A DNA stretch of 64,000 nucleotides from positions 1,668,699 through 1,732,698 of the forward strand of contig CP034990.1 of NCBI GenBank assembly GCA_004026145.2. The letters run 5' to 3'. The stretch comes from Takifugu bimaculatus (taxonomy: Eukaryota; Chordata; Actinopteri; Tetraodontiformes; Tetraodontidae). The position numbers were made by a program, and so were the translations under genes. The notes under the pieces were generated by a model, which saw nothing but the letters and a program-made list of their open reading frames with translations, had not been told where the DNA came from and ran no database searches. This document shows, piece by piece, positions 1-9,790 of this stretch (position 1 is its first letter; each line of letters opens with the position of its first letter).

Positions 1-193
1 AAGTGGAGGAAGGTCCTGAAGGATGACAGGATGTGGTTTTGGACATACTGTCCAAACAGCAAAATGTCATCATCTCCAGGACTTGAAGGCCAGACTTTTG
101 ACACTTTTGCAGACTTTCAAAGGGCTGTGGACATTCTTTTGGGAGCCCTTTTCCAGGTGTAAGCAAAGAAAATTGGAGTGTTTTATTGACTGC

Positions 194-240
194 ACTTGAC
201 AATAAATGCTTCTTTGTACTTGACAATAAATGCTTCTTTG
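194..240. repeat. Two-copy 24-bp direct repeat
   Basis: A 24-base unit beginning ACTTGACAATAAATG occurs twice back to back (194-217 and 218-240). Each unit contains AATAAA. The rest of 1-500 shows no coding sequence I can recognise; short reading frames there are chance. Confidence 0.8.
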
Positions 241-514
241 AATACAATGCACATGTCTCATTTGGATTCTTTCACGCACGGGCACGACTTTCCAGTCCAC
301 ACCCGAGACATGCAGGACCCTTGAGGCCGTTAAAAAAATGATAAAATAAGGCTGTCAACAGGTCATGGTCATGGCTTTTTCATTTTTATTTTGTAGCACT
401 CGTTGGGAAATTAAGTGTTCTTGCTCTTCAGTGTCACCTGGGTGAGTTTTCTGGGCCACCACAATGTAGGAACCTGCAAGGGACCAATGACAGCAGCATC
501 ACTGTTTTTCTTGC

Positions 515-734
515 ACAACAAATGTTATTCCTCAACTACAGCAAGCAACAAGCCATCTGCTGGATGGAAAAAATGAATGCAGGGCAAAGCGATGACGGTC
601 TGTGGATGTAGTATTTCAACATACAAGTGATGTTATTTGTGTCATTAGGTGCAGTCAGAAATTGAAAAGATGGTAAAGAATACCATGCTCGGGCCTGTTG
701 TTGCTTGCTGTAGTTGAGGAATAACATTTGTTGT
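515..734. repeat. Inverted repeat with 36-bp arms
   Basis: The arms 515-550 and 699-734 are perfect reverse complements by eye (left arm starts ACAACAAATGTTATTCC), separated by a 148-bp spacer. The right arm lies next to the left limit of the duplicated coiled-coil/L2 core at about 758. The structure could be a foldback or MITE-like remnant, or an inverted duplication made when the chimera was inserted. No target-site duplication was established. Confidence 0.75.
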
Positions 735-757
735 ACACGAAAAACGTTCGCGAAGAA

Positions 758-943
758 TGGTTTGACAGGAGGGGGTTCTGAGGGAACCCTGACACATGTT
801 CTACCTCAACACCATAAATCAGAACTAGATCTAGGGTGTGGTTGAAGCCATGAGTTGGTTGGTTTATCTGCTGGAGGAAACCAACTGACTCAAGGAATGA
901 GATGAAGCCATTGCTAAATTTGTCATTGACAACATCTACAATC
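758..943 (-). pseudogene. L2-clade LINE endonuclease fragment (second half)
   Basis: Read on the minus strand this encodes the VDVVNDKF, FISFLESVGFLQQ, PTHGFNHTLDLVL and GFPQNPLLSNH run typical of the C-terminal half of the APE-type endonuclease of fish L2-clade LINEs. It starts abruptly at the 3' end of the coiled-coil gene, just after that gene's AATAAA, and ends abruptly at 758 inside the conserved SNHS block. The identical junction is present at 33743-33937, so the fusion predates the duplication. It has no start of its own and cannot encode an enzyme. Confidence 0.8.
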
Positions 944-1111
944 TGGTGGTTTACTTTGAGTTTTATTGTTTCTACATCAGAAATCCAAACATAGAATATA
1001 AACAATGATTATACTGTAAAATAAAACTGTTGAAGACAGGATGTGACGCTGTGGAGGTCAGGATGTAGAGGAGGAGGAGGAGGAGGGGGGGGGGGGGAGC
1101 TCTGGAATTGT

Positions 1112-1968
1112 TTATTTTTTCCAGAACCTCATCTTTTTCCTGATCCATCCACATAAGCTTTTTTTCTCCTGCTTCTTTGATACTTGAAGCTGCAGAAAAG
1201 AGAGAGTGTGTTTTAGATTTCACTGAACATCATCTGAAATCTTCTGGAAGAGGAACAAAGGCGAAAGCATCTCACCTCAAGTTGGAGGATCGCTTCAGAG
1301 AGCCTCTGGAGCTCCTCTTTGTTCTTTGCCTCCTCATGTTGCCTGAAATGTTGGCTCTCGTTGATCTTGTGCTCCAGCTCTTCATTCATCTGGACCCATG
1401 TCTGAGCGGTCCTCTCCCACCGCTGATGAACATCAGCCAGCATCCTGTTAAAGTTCTCTTCTTTAACCACCAGCTGCTGCTTCATCAACTCTTCTTTTTG
1501 CAGGATCTTCTCATGATATTTTTGTGTCTCTTCATCAAGAAGTTTCTGGAACTTTTTTTCTTCCAGAAAGAGCTGCTGCCTCATGGCCTCTTTCTCTTCA
1601 TGAGATCTTTGCCTTTCTTCCTCCAGCTTCGTCTCAAATTCCTCCTGGATCACAAGGAGCTTCTGATTCTGGCCTTCCTCCTGCTCCATCAGCTCTCTCC
1701 TGTGTGTCTCCTCGTTCTCCTGCTGCTGGCTGTGGAGGGTTTCCTCCAGAGAAGCACATTTCAGCTCGCTCTCCTTCAGAGCAGCTTGTGTGCTGTTCAG
1801 CAGGGTCAGGGCCTCCACATGGGCCACAGTTCTCATTTGTCGCCTCTTCACTACCCTGCTGAGCTGCTCCTCCTTCTCAGCCAGGGCTTCTCTGAGCTGC
1901 TGGACCTCTTCCCTCCAAGTCTCCATCGATGATTCTTGCTTCAGCTGCTGAGTTTCTCTCTGTGCCAT
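1112..1968 (-). CDS. Unrecognised coiled-coil protein, copy A (2 exons)
   Basis: Exon 1 is 1968-1276 and exon 2 is 1189-1112, giving 256 aa. The start is the first ATG of a long open frame. Splice sites are GAG|GTGAG and TTTTCTGCAG|CTT in phase 0, bounding an 86-bp intron. Almost the whole protein (residues about 5-235) is a charged Glu/Gln/Lys/Arg-rich coiled coil with heptad character and no signal peptide or membrane segment. Exon 2 adds a basic, tryptophan-containing tail (KKQEKKSLCGWIRKK then RFWKK). Without splicing the frame would end as a 251-aa protein through the intron. An AATAAA lies downstream on the same strand near 968. The gene is head to head with L2 ORF1 and has a near-identical but frameshifted copy at 32685-33538. 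I do not recognise the family; a cytoskeletal or scaffold-like role is only a guess from composition. It may be a captured host gene or an accessory gene of a repeat. Confidence 0.6.
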
Positions 1969-2457
1969 TGATGCGTCTGCTGGTCACCAGTGTGGTACAA
2001 GAGTGTTGAGCTCCTCAGGCGTGTGCTGATGAGGCAGAGCTGATGTGTTTGATCTGCCAGTTCGGTTTGATCCTTTGATTCCATTGATCTGATATGAAGA
2101 GCAATTTTGACATCAATGACATAAAGAAGATCAAAGACTAAAATGCCAACTTAAGATAAAGTTGGAGGGCCAACTGTATTGCGTCGGGGTAACGTATTGC
2201 GTCACTTCCTGTCTTCTCAATCGTTCGTTGGTTCCACTGTGCACGGTGTGTGTGTTGTATTAAATTTACTTTAAATTGAACACTTGGTGTGTTGTATTCA
2301 CTTTACTTAAAATTTGAACACTTGGGACATTCTAGTCACTCGATAACAACAGTGAGAAACAACCCATATTAAACAAATACAGGGCTCTGCCGATTATTAT
2401 CATTAGCATGGCCTAACCGTCTGTTCCACCCGGTGTCTTTGTCTGTTCAGCGTGTGA
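1969..2457. promoter_or_regulatory. Shared divergent 5' region between coiled-coil gene and L2 ORF1
   Basis: This 490-bp interval separates the minus-strand coiled-coil start from the plus-strand L2 ORF1 and is conserved in chimera B (about 32200-32684). It contains an ETS plus CRE/ATF-like composite (minus-strand ACAGGAAGTGACGCAAT, 2196-2212), typical of TATA-less bidirectional vertebrate promoters. It also has a two-unit tandem repeat of 37-38 bp (2251-2287, 2288-2325; unit starts TGTGTTGTATT). Promoter function is inferred from position and motif only. Confidence 0.45.
2251..2325. repeat. Two-copy 37/38-bp tandem repeat
   Basis: Unit 1 (2251-2287) and unit 2 (2288-2325) both start TGTGTTGTATT and end GAACACTTGG, differing at a few internal bases. 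The same pair is found in reverse at about 32323-32400 in chimera B. Confidence 0.8.
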
Positions 2458-2458
2458 A

Positions 2459-3240
2459 ATGTTTAGTTGCTCCTCTGCCTCCTTTAGTGAAGGGAATAGG
2501 TGCAGAAAGTGTAGTTTATTTACGGCTATGGAGGCGAGATTGGCGAGCTTGAGACGCGGTTCCGCATCTTGGAGTTAGCTGGAGTTGCGTCAGGTAGCCA
2601 GGAGAAGCTAGCTGCTGCGGAGCCGCCTAGTGTAGCTTCAGCTAGCGGCCCCCGGCAGCAGCCGGCTCGCCAGGGCGGCTGGGAGACGGTTCGCAGGAAG
2701 CGGAGCCCAAACAAAGGCCTACGGTGCCCCACCACCCGCTTCCCGTGGCTCATCGTTTTTCCCCACTCGGCGACACACCCGCTGAGAAACCGACCCTGGT
2801 AATTTGCGACTCTGTTTTGCGCTCCGTGAAGCCGACTCCAGCGACCATAGTCAAGAGCATTCCGGGGGCCAGAGCGGGCGACATAGAAGCAAATTTAAAG
2901 CTCCTGGCGAGACGTAAACGTAAATTTGGTAAAGTTATTATTCACGTCGGAGCCATCGACACCCGGCTTCGTCAGTCGGAGGTCACCAAAATTAACATAG
3001 AGTCGGTGTGTAACTACGCAAAAACGATGTGGGACTCCGGAGCATTCTCTGGTCCCCTCCCCAATCTGGCCAGCGAGGAGATGTTTAGCCGCATGTCGTC
3101 GCTGTCACGGTGGTGCCCCGAAAACCAGGTGGCCTTTATAGACTACTGGAGCACTTTTTGGGGGGAAACCTGGTCTGATTAGGAGAGACGGTGTCCATCC
3201 CACACGGGATGGTGTCTCTCTCATTTCTTTAACTTGGCTA
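2459..3240 (+). pseudogene. L2-clade LINE ORF1 (Zn-ribbon plus SGNH esterase), decayed
   Basis: The translation begins with a CxxC...CxxC zinc-ribbon-like segment (VCSACEMFSC then NRCRKC), then a short coiled coil, a basic linker (RRKRSPNKG), and an SGNH/GDSL hydrolase-like domain as in ORF1 proteins of CR1/L2-clade LINEs. A frameshift near 2545 separates the zinc ribbon from the rest, and the frame breaks again near 3180. The esterase block I is VICDSVLRS, where chimera B has VIGDSVLRS, and the block III motif is HVGAID where B has HVGAND, so catalytic blocks are damaged. The block ending with AFIDYWSTFWGE is recognisable in this family. The protein is expected to be non-functional. Confidence 0.75.
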
Positions 3241-3486
3241 ATTTTATTAGACCCAAAGTGACCTGACAATCCAGGGTCCAGACCAGGATGCAGAGTTGTG
3301 GTCTTACACACCTCTCTGCTGCTTCCATAGAACCCTCATCCACCAACAATAACATATTTAACACTATAGAGGTAGTCTCTGTTCCACGGTTAAAAGTTCA
3401 CCAAGCACAGAGCAGGGGAGCGGTCAATCACCATAATCTTATTAAAGTTAATACCAAAAGCACAAGTTGGAGAAACTAATATCACA

Positions 3487-3920
3487 ATTAAGTGTGGACT
3501 GTTAAATATTAGATCTCTTTTGTGTAAATCCCTGTTAGTACACGACCTGATAGCGGATCATCACATTGATTTATTTTGTCTTATTGAGACCTGGCTTCAG
3601 GAGGAGTGTGTTAGCTTAAATGAATCTACTCCTACTACCCATCTTAATTATCATATTCCCAGTGTTACTGGTCGAGGAGGGGGAGTGGCAGCAATCTATC
3701 ACTCCAAGTTATTAATTAATCTTAGACCAAAGTATGGCGCCAGTTCATTTGAAAGCCTGACTCTTGGCATCACCCATCTGAACTGGAAGGCAGAAAAGCC
3801 ACTTCTGTTTGTAGTTGTATATCGGCCCCCTGCTGGGCCACATTCAGAGTTCCTGTCTGAGTTCTCTGATTTCTTATCTGACTTGGTCCTTAGAACGGAC
3901 AAAGTCATTATCATTGGACT
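3487..3920 (+). pseudogene. L2-clade LINE apurinic endonuclease, N-terminal half
   Basis: The frame reads ILDLFCVN-like NIRSL region, then LLVHDLIADHHIDLFCLIETW with the conserved ETW, GRGGGVAAIY, VVVYRPPAGPHSEF and FSDFLSDLVLRTDKVIIIG. These are motifs of the APE endonuclease domain. It stops immediately before the catalytic GDFN block, where the sequence jumps to the extreme C-terminus of the polyprotein. It is therefore inactive. Confidence 0.8.
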
Positions 3921-4156
3921 GACTCCATCCCTACTTTTAAGATTAGGCTTAAAACCTTCCTCTTTGAAAAAGCTTATTGTCACTAATTCTGTAGTTCCAG
4001 TTACTATCATAGACAGACAAATTATCATACTTAGGGGGTCGTCTAATCGTTAGGTCACATCTTAGCTATGCTGTTATAGGCCAAGGCTGCCGGGGTCCAG
4101 AAACATGATCACCTGACAGGCCTCTGTCACCCCACTGGGTCATGGTTTCCTCTCTC

Positions 4157-4214
4157 CCCTCCTCTCCTCTCCTCTCCTCTCCTCTCCTCTCCTCTCCTCT
4201 CCTCTCCTCTCCTC
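4157..4214. repeat. (CCTCT)n microsatellite in L2 3' UTR
   Basis: A pentanucleotide CCTCT/TCCTC array inside the LINE 3' UTR. The same pentamer occurs at the equivalent place in other L2 copies (4371-4462, 35346-35432, and GGAGA at 17063-17135). Confidence 0.9.
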
Positions 4215-4370
4215 CTCCTCCTCAAGCAGACTAGTTATGCTGATTCCTGTGTAGTTTTTCTGCTCCCCCTCCCTCTCTATTCATTTACAGGTATCGGAGC
4301 TGCATGATGACCTCTGGCCCCGCTGACCCGTTGTATAGTGTATTTTTGTGTGTGTTTCTGTGTTCTGTGC

Positions 4371-4462
4371 CTCTCCTCTCCTCTCCTCTCCTCTCCTCTC
4401 CTCTCCTCTCCTCTCCTCTCCTCTCCTCTCCTCTCCTCTCCTCTCCTCTCCTCTCCTCTCCT
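4371..4462. repeat. Second (CCTCT)n array in L2 3' UTR
   Basis: About 18 uninterrupted CCTCT units. It generates spurious Ser-Pro-Leu-rich reading frames on the plus strand that are not genes. Confidence 0.9.
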
Positions 4463-5869
4463 CTTGTCTGGGGTCAGGCCCTGGGATTCTGGAAAGCGCC
4501 TTGAAACAATTTTGATTGTATAAGACGCTATATAAATAAAGATTGATTTGATTTGATTTCCAGTGTCAAACAGTATTGCTGTCAGGTTGAATCCCAGTTA
4601 TTGATATTATTTGTGTTTTTGAGGCTTTATTTTCTCATCCTGGTGTGTTTAAATCTGTTTACAGCCCCCATGGTCCAGTTTTCCTCATCCTGTACATGTT
4701 TAGCTGTAAAGCCGAAAAGCCATGATATTTCCGGTTTTAAAGTAACTCAAAGTCAGCCTGAAACTCACTCGGAGACAAAGACGGGGACCCTTGAATAACA
4801 AGCTGAATGAACAGAAGGTCTCTCTCGTTCATTCTCATAGGAAAAGTTCCCAGAGGTTTGGAAAAAAAACACATCTGTAAAACCTTTAAACTCAGTAAAA
4901 CAAAAACAACTGACTAATTAATAATAGCTTTACTTGATGCCTTATTTACAACTAAATATCACTTCATACTTAATCAAATGTAATTCCCCAGCCTGGCATG
5001 ACATTTTGGAATTATGGGGTCATACTTTGTGTGTTGTTTGCCCATTTTTTCTTGTTTGAAATATGATTTTTTTTTCCCATTTACATATATTTTGCACATC
5101 ATTGACAAAAACAGATAAAACACTTCAAGAAAAACAGCAAAGTCAGGCTTTGCATTTCTTTGGCTTGATTTGCAGACAAGTCTGATTGTGCTATTGACAC
5201 AAGAAGGGGATGTCAAGTCGGGTAAACGTGATATTACAACCCTACAGCTGTTAGATGAGGGCAGTGAGAGGCACTGAGGCCAGAATAAAGGCAGAACCTT
5301 GAGGGGCGCACCATTACACACCCCATCAGACTGTTGTTATCATTTATTACATTTAAAAAAAGGATGAAATGTGCTCGCCTGTAGTTCCTCATAATGATGA
5401 AAAGGGTTATGGTTGGTGGTCAAGAGCTGCTCGAAGTCTTAAAACCCTCTGGTGTAAATCTCCAACTGATTCTACCAGGAAAGTCGTTCTGCTCCTTCTA
5501 TTTTGTATTATGTTTCTTGCTGTCAGGTCAATGTCACAGTCCTCTTTGGATCAGAACATCATATATATATGTTTTTTTCCTTGATGGACCTTTCACCACC
5601 TCCTCGCCGCAGCAGCCTGACTGCTCAGGGGAAGGTGTTCTTGTTAGATCTGCCTTTCACCGTACGTGCACAGAGGTGGTAGATGCCGTAGGGCTGAATC
5701 CTGTATAAAGCCCGAATGCTCTCTCCTGCCTTTCAGCAAAATCGAGGACAATGTCTGCATATTTGGGCCCCTCAACTCAATAGCATTTGTAGACATCCCT
5801 AATAAATTTACAGGAGGTGAGAACAAGACCCTGAAAAGTGCAAGCAAATAGCTCCTTCATTACCAATTA

Positions 5870-6170
5870 CAGGTGCAAATTGCCTAAGCTTTAAAATTAA
5901 TCCAACAAAGCTGGGCCCTTTTGCACCCTAAAGCCTCTCTATAATTGAAGCATTCGCTGATCTTATCTGACATCCCAGGATGGCAAACACAGCCTGAATG
6001 ACTCATTTTACCTCACTTGCCAGCAACAATACTGTGTCCTTGCAATGGTGGGATTAATCCGAAAATCATAGCGCAAATGACTGTGAAAATTCCTCACAGC
6101 ACCTGAGCTAAAACCTCAGCCGCGCGGGTGGGACGCGTCGGTGGATTAAACAAATCTTATTTTGCCTAAC
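5870..6170. promoter_or_regulatory. Candidate conserved non-coding element
   Basis: A non-repetitive block with many developmental transcription-factor-like motifs: GGATTAATCC at 6051-6060 (a palindrome of two K50-type homeodomain TAATCC sites), AACAAT SOX-like sites, TGACTCAT near 5997, and CAATTA/ATTA cores. It ends in a CpG-rich patch near 6120-6145. Conservation is inferred from composition only. Confidence 0.3.
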
Positions 6171-6849
6171 TTCTTCGACGGCAAGTCACTATTAGCTGTG
6201 CGAAATGAGCAGATTTACATGAAATTTACATTACTTATTACAAAGTAGACTATTTCTGATCTTCTTCTTTTGTAATTCGCTGTCACGCATTTAAAAACAT
6301 AGAAATGTTCATCTTGACTTAATGTCAACTTGTGACACTGCGAGTGAATAGAGCCTTAAAAAGCACGCCCTTCATCTCCCAAACCCTGTGTTGTGTTGCT
6401 ATGTCTGTGAATGGATGTGAAGATAAAAGAAGGAGTTTTGGTAATATTATGATGAGTTATTGTGGCCAGCAGGCTAAATTATTCCTCGCAGGTAAAGTGA
6501 CTATAAACAACAACCTGATGTTGGGCAGCAGAACTCTCTTTTCAGGAGAAGCTTGGATTATACTTCCTGTTTTAAACCAGAAACTGGGCTCAATTTGTGC
6601 AATAAAATAAATGTATAATAACAATAAAATGATATGAATGACCTAATTAGTAAGCATAAGCCATTACAAGATATTCCATGAGTTTAGTAACGAGTAAGAG
6701 ACATTTTCTTGCATGGCTAAAGTTTAGAATAGAAGAATATGTTGAGGCAAATGCAAGGAAGAACCAGTCCTGTCTGGCAATGACTGTGGCTTCTCCAGTC
6801 CTGACTCTGCATTTGCATAATGGAATTATGGGCTCAACCATGCTATGTC

Positions 6850-7090
6850 TTTAGTGGACCATTAGGCAGGCCTTTACTGGATTGTAATTAGTGGCTTATG
6901 CCCTTCACCTTCATTAGCATGCAAATGAAAATTCTGAGCACCAAGAAATATTTGGCACATTGGGAGAAAAATGCCAAAGTGATTAACAGGCAATCTGTAA
7001 GGGAATTGTCTATTTCTATCTATCACAGCACGGAGCACTTGAAATTAGAATTTGCAAAGTCCTGACAGATAGATCCGGAAGCAGCTGTTG
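6850..7090. promoter_or_regulatory. Candidate conserved non-coding element (POU/NFI-like motifs)
   Basis: The block contains a POU octamer-like ATGCAAAT at about 6919-6926 beside ATTAGCAT, NFI-type half sites TTTGGCAC and TGCCAAAG flanking a short spacer, and several ATTA cores. There is no repeat or coding signature. Confidence 0.3.
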
Positions 7091-8559
7091 AAATTCATTT
7101 TGATGAAGGTTAGTTGGTTGGTTGACCAAAAAAGGTCTCCACGGTTAAATAAAGACAGTTTCTAATTCCCGTCCATGTCACCAAAAACCCACATTTAAAT
7201 ACACGGAGCGAGAGACATGGAGAGACAGAGAGAGAGAGTTCTATTCAAACATATAAACTGGACACAAAGCAATTGAACTCCTAACCATCTCCTCCAATTT
7301 GCGAGTTTAATGGCGCTTTAATGTCGCTAATCATGGCTTCAACTGAACTTGCAAGACATGTCCACTCACTTTCCACCTGAAAGCTTTCGTCCCTTTCCAC
7401 ACATCACCTCTAACCTTGTGTCACCTCCAATGTGGGGAAATTAAAATTACCTTTAATTTGAGCTTTTTACCGCAGGCATGATTGTTACACTCTTAATATT
7501 AATAATATCTAGCAGGTATGATGGCAACCGACAGATTATCTGGAAAAGTGCGATGGTGGGATTATTTGTTTATATATTTATCCATTTGGCCTTAATGATG
7601 GTGGGAAAGTAGATTTCCAGTGTTAAGATTGGACTTTTGTTGGCTTTACTTCTTCACCGGGGTTGCTGTTTAGATGCAACCTTGAAAATGTTTTCTAAAA
7701 TCGAACGCTGAGGAAGCCAGAATTCCTCCTGACAGAAGAGGGTGGAATAAACAGCCGGTTCCCAATGTTCCCCACCTAAAAGAACAGGGACAGAATGTGC
7801 ACCGCAGTGGTTAAAAGCTGTAGCACAAATGCAAAGATAAAGACGGTGGAGGGAAACTAGTGGATAAAACCTGTTTTTTTTAATCCAGCCAGTATGTCTG
7901 GGCTGTTTTTCCATTAAGAATCACATGAGGTGTTAAAGTGCAACTTGATCTGACTTTTTCATCATGGATGGATGGATGGAAGCACCATCCATCTCCTTCC
8001 TATGACAGCTCTCTAATAAATCCAGATCAGGAATCGTAGCTCCGGATTCAATGTGTGATTTATAGATGTGCCATATTTGGTTATTCCAACAAAAGGCAAC
8101 CAAAAGATGTTTCCCTCAGTTTTTAATACTCACCCCTTTTCTGATGTCTGTCGACTTCTGTTTATATTGGACTTGTGCAGGTGTAGCACCACTAATTCTG
8201 CTCTGAAAAAGAAGAATAAAGGTTGTTGGGAGGTGAGCATTTTCTCTCAGTGTTTATGTTTCTTTCATCTTGTTTCTTTTTGATGAATTATTTAAATTGG
8301 TGCACAATCATAAAGCACAAAATCACATCCCTTCAGTGCATTAATTTGCATCATGGTAATGAATAAACATTACGTATCCATTCTTGATGTGTCAATAGAT
8401 TTAAAAAGAATATTGTCCGAATTTGAATATTCGCCAAATTTGTATCAAAAAAAATCTTTTGTATCACTTTGTCCATCTCAACAAAATAGAAGAAATATTA
8501 ATATAAACCATTGTTTTCTTTTATTAAATAATTTTTAAAAAGAAAAAGATCACTGCACA

Positions 8560-8770
8560 GAAAGGAGGCCTCGTGAATAATTCATGCAATCATGTTTGTG
8601 TTTTTTTTTTGTTTTTTAAGGAGGCTCTGTTGTTTCAGTAACCTGCCTCCTCCTTCACACCGGCCCCTGTCTTATTAATCAGCCCCCATCGATTTAGTGT
8701 TCAAAGTAATTAAAGCTCTGACATGTGCAGTTGATTCCGAGACATCTGTATGTGTCGCGAATACACAAGC
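8560..8770. promoter_or_regulatory. Candidate conserved non-coding element
   Basis: Contains TGAATAATTCATGCAAT near 8574-8590, TTATTAATCAG and ATCGATTTAG near 8671-8698, and AAGTAATTAAAG, motifs expected for POU, PBX/HOX and homeodomain proteins. Not coding and not recognisably repetitive apart from a T run at 8600. Confidence 0.25.
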
Positions 8771-9624
8771 AAACTCGTTAACACATTCCTGTAGTGACAG
8801 TCCTTGTGGTTTATTTCTCCTCCGTATTGTGTGACGACGCTTTACAAAGGCGTTTTGTCGTTTTTTCTGTTTTACCAGAAGAATTTACTAACAATGCTCG
8901 GTCATAAAATGAGCGCAAGAGAAACGGAACATTAGCCCCTGCAGACTTCGTCGTTATTTTGCTGAATATGTTCACAGTTGCAAGGCGGAAAACGACCCTC
9001 AGAAGAATTAGGGGAACATGGTGATCAGTGATCTGCGCTAATTGTACCTTGAGCTGCTCTATGCTTCTACTTGCGTGAACATAGCAAAGCAGCACATACA
9101 CTTTACATGTTTGTTTATTTGCAAGTGGTAAATTAGTCTGTTTTGTGATGGAATTTAGTGTGCAGATATGATGAGCCAACAATATTATAGATCATTTAAT
9201 GCTAGCTAGGGCTCGTTCAGCATGATTTGAGGCCACAGCCAGTGTAAGTGGACATGACATTGTGACAGGGGGACGTGAGGCTACAAACAACCAAATTAAC
9301 CTATATTTTACTATAACCACACTGCTAGGTTGTGAGAATATCAGTAGCTTAGCATGTAGCAATGAGAGCAGTAGGATTCAGACACCTGGGCTCTGTCTAC
9401 AAGTCAATGCTTGAATTATTTCCAAGTTTTCATTTCCTTACTTGCGGTTTTTGTCCATCAGGAGTATAAATGCTAAACTACTGTATAATGGTTATGTGGA
9501 GGTTGTACTCCTGACTCTGGATGAGCAGATTCAGATGGCTCAGTAGATTTACTGTCTGTCCGTCTCACACTTTTCCCATGTTTCCTCTCTTTCTCCGATT
9601 TCTCTGCCCAATAATGGCTAAACG

Positions 9625-9790
9625 GGGCGGTGGTGTCTCAGTCTGTAGGGAGCTATACTGGTAAGTGGAGGATCTTGATTCAAGGCCCAGTGCAATTGTT
9701 GGAATATAGCGGTCAAGATAAACAAATAAAGGGGGAAAAAGCCTAGAAATAATACCTTTTGCACCAATGCTTTACACCGCTGAAATAAAA
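9625..9790 (+). mobile_element. tRNA-derived SINE remnant
   Basis: GGGCGGTGGTGTCTCAGTCT resembles a tRNA-type A box region, followed about 45 bp later by GATTCAAGGCCC resembling a B box. This is the layout of fish tRNA-derived SINE heads. The body is short and degraded. Confidence 0.45.

Larger units (their letters stand above)
2400..4560 (+). mobile_element. L2-clade LINE, copy A, internally deleted
   Basis: The order on the plus strand is ORF1 (2459-3240), a spacer, endonuclease N-half (3487-3920), then an abrupt jump at about 3921 to the last codons of the reverse-transcriptase ORF (LLLRLGLKPSSLKKL) and the 3' UTR. The 3' UTR carries two (CCTCT)n blocks and ends with the family's conserved terminus, a GGATTCTGGAAAGCGCC motif, GCTATATAAATAAAG and TTGATT repeats at about 4537-4558. 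The whole reverse transcriptase is missing, so the element is non-autonomous. Upstream it is joined head to head with the coiled-coil gene. Confidence 0.8.
4561..9620. other. Gene-free unique DNA
   Basis: No gene is recognised here. Short reading frames have no family features. The DNA has several stretches with clustered homeodomain, POU and SOX-type motifs, listed separately, and a short GATG run near 7970. A T-rich run lies near 8600. Confidence 0.6.

Noticed and set aside
1177..1932. 251-aa leucine-rich plus-strand frame opposite the coiled-coil gene
   Set aside because: It is the antisense shadow of the coiled-coil exon: Glu/Gln/Lys codons read in reverse give Leu/Phe-rich sequence. No start context or splice logic supports it.
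4304..4523. Ser-Pro-Leu repeat frames
   Set aside because: They are translations of the CCTCT microsatellite in the LINE 3' UTR.
9625..9720. True tRNA gene
   Set aside because: Box-like motifs are present but the sequence cannot fold into a proper cloverleaf with a matching acceptor stem by eye. A tRNA-derived SINE explains it better.
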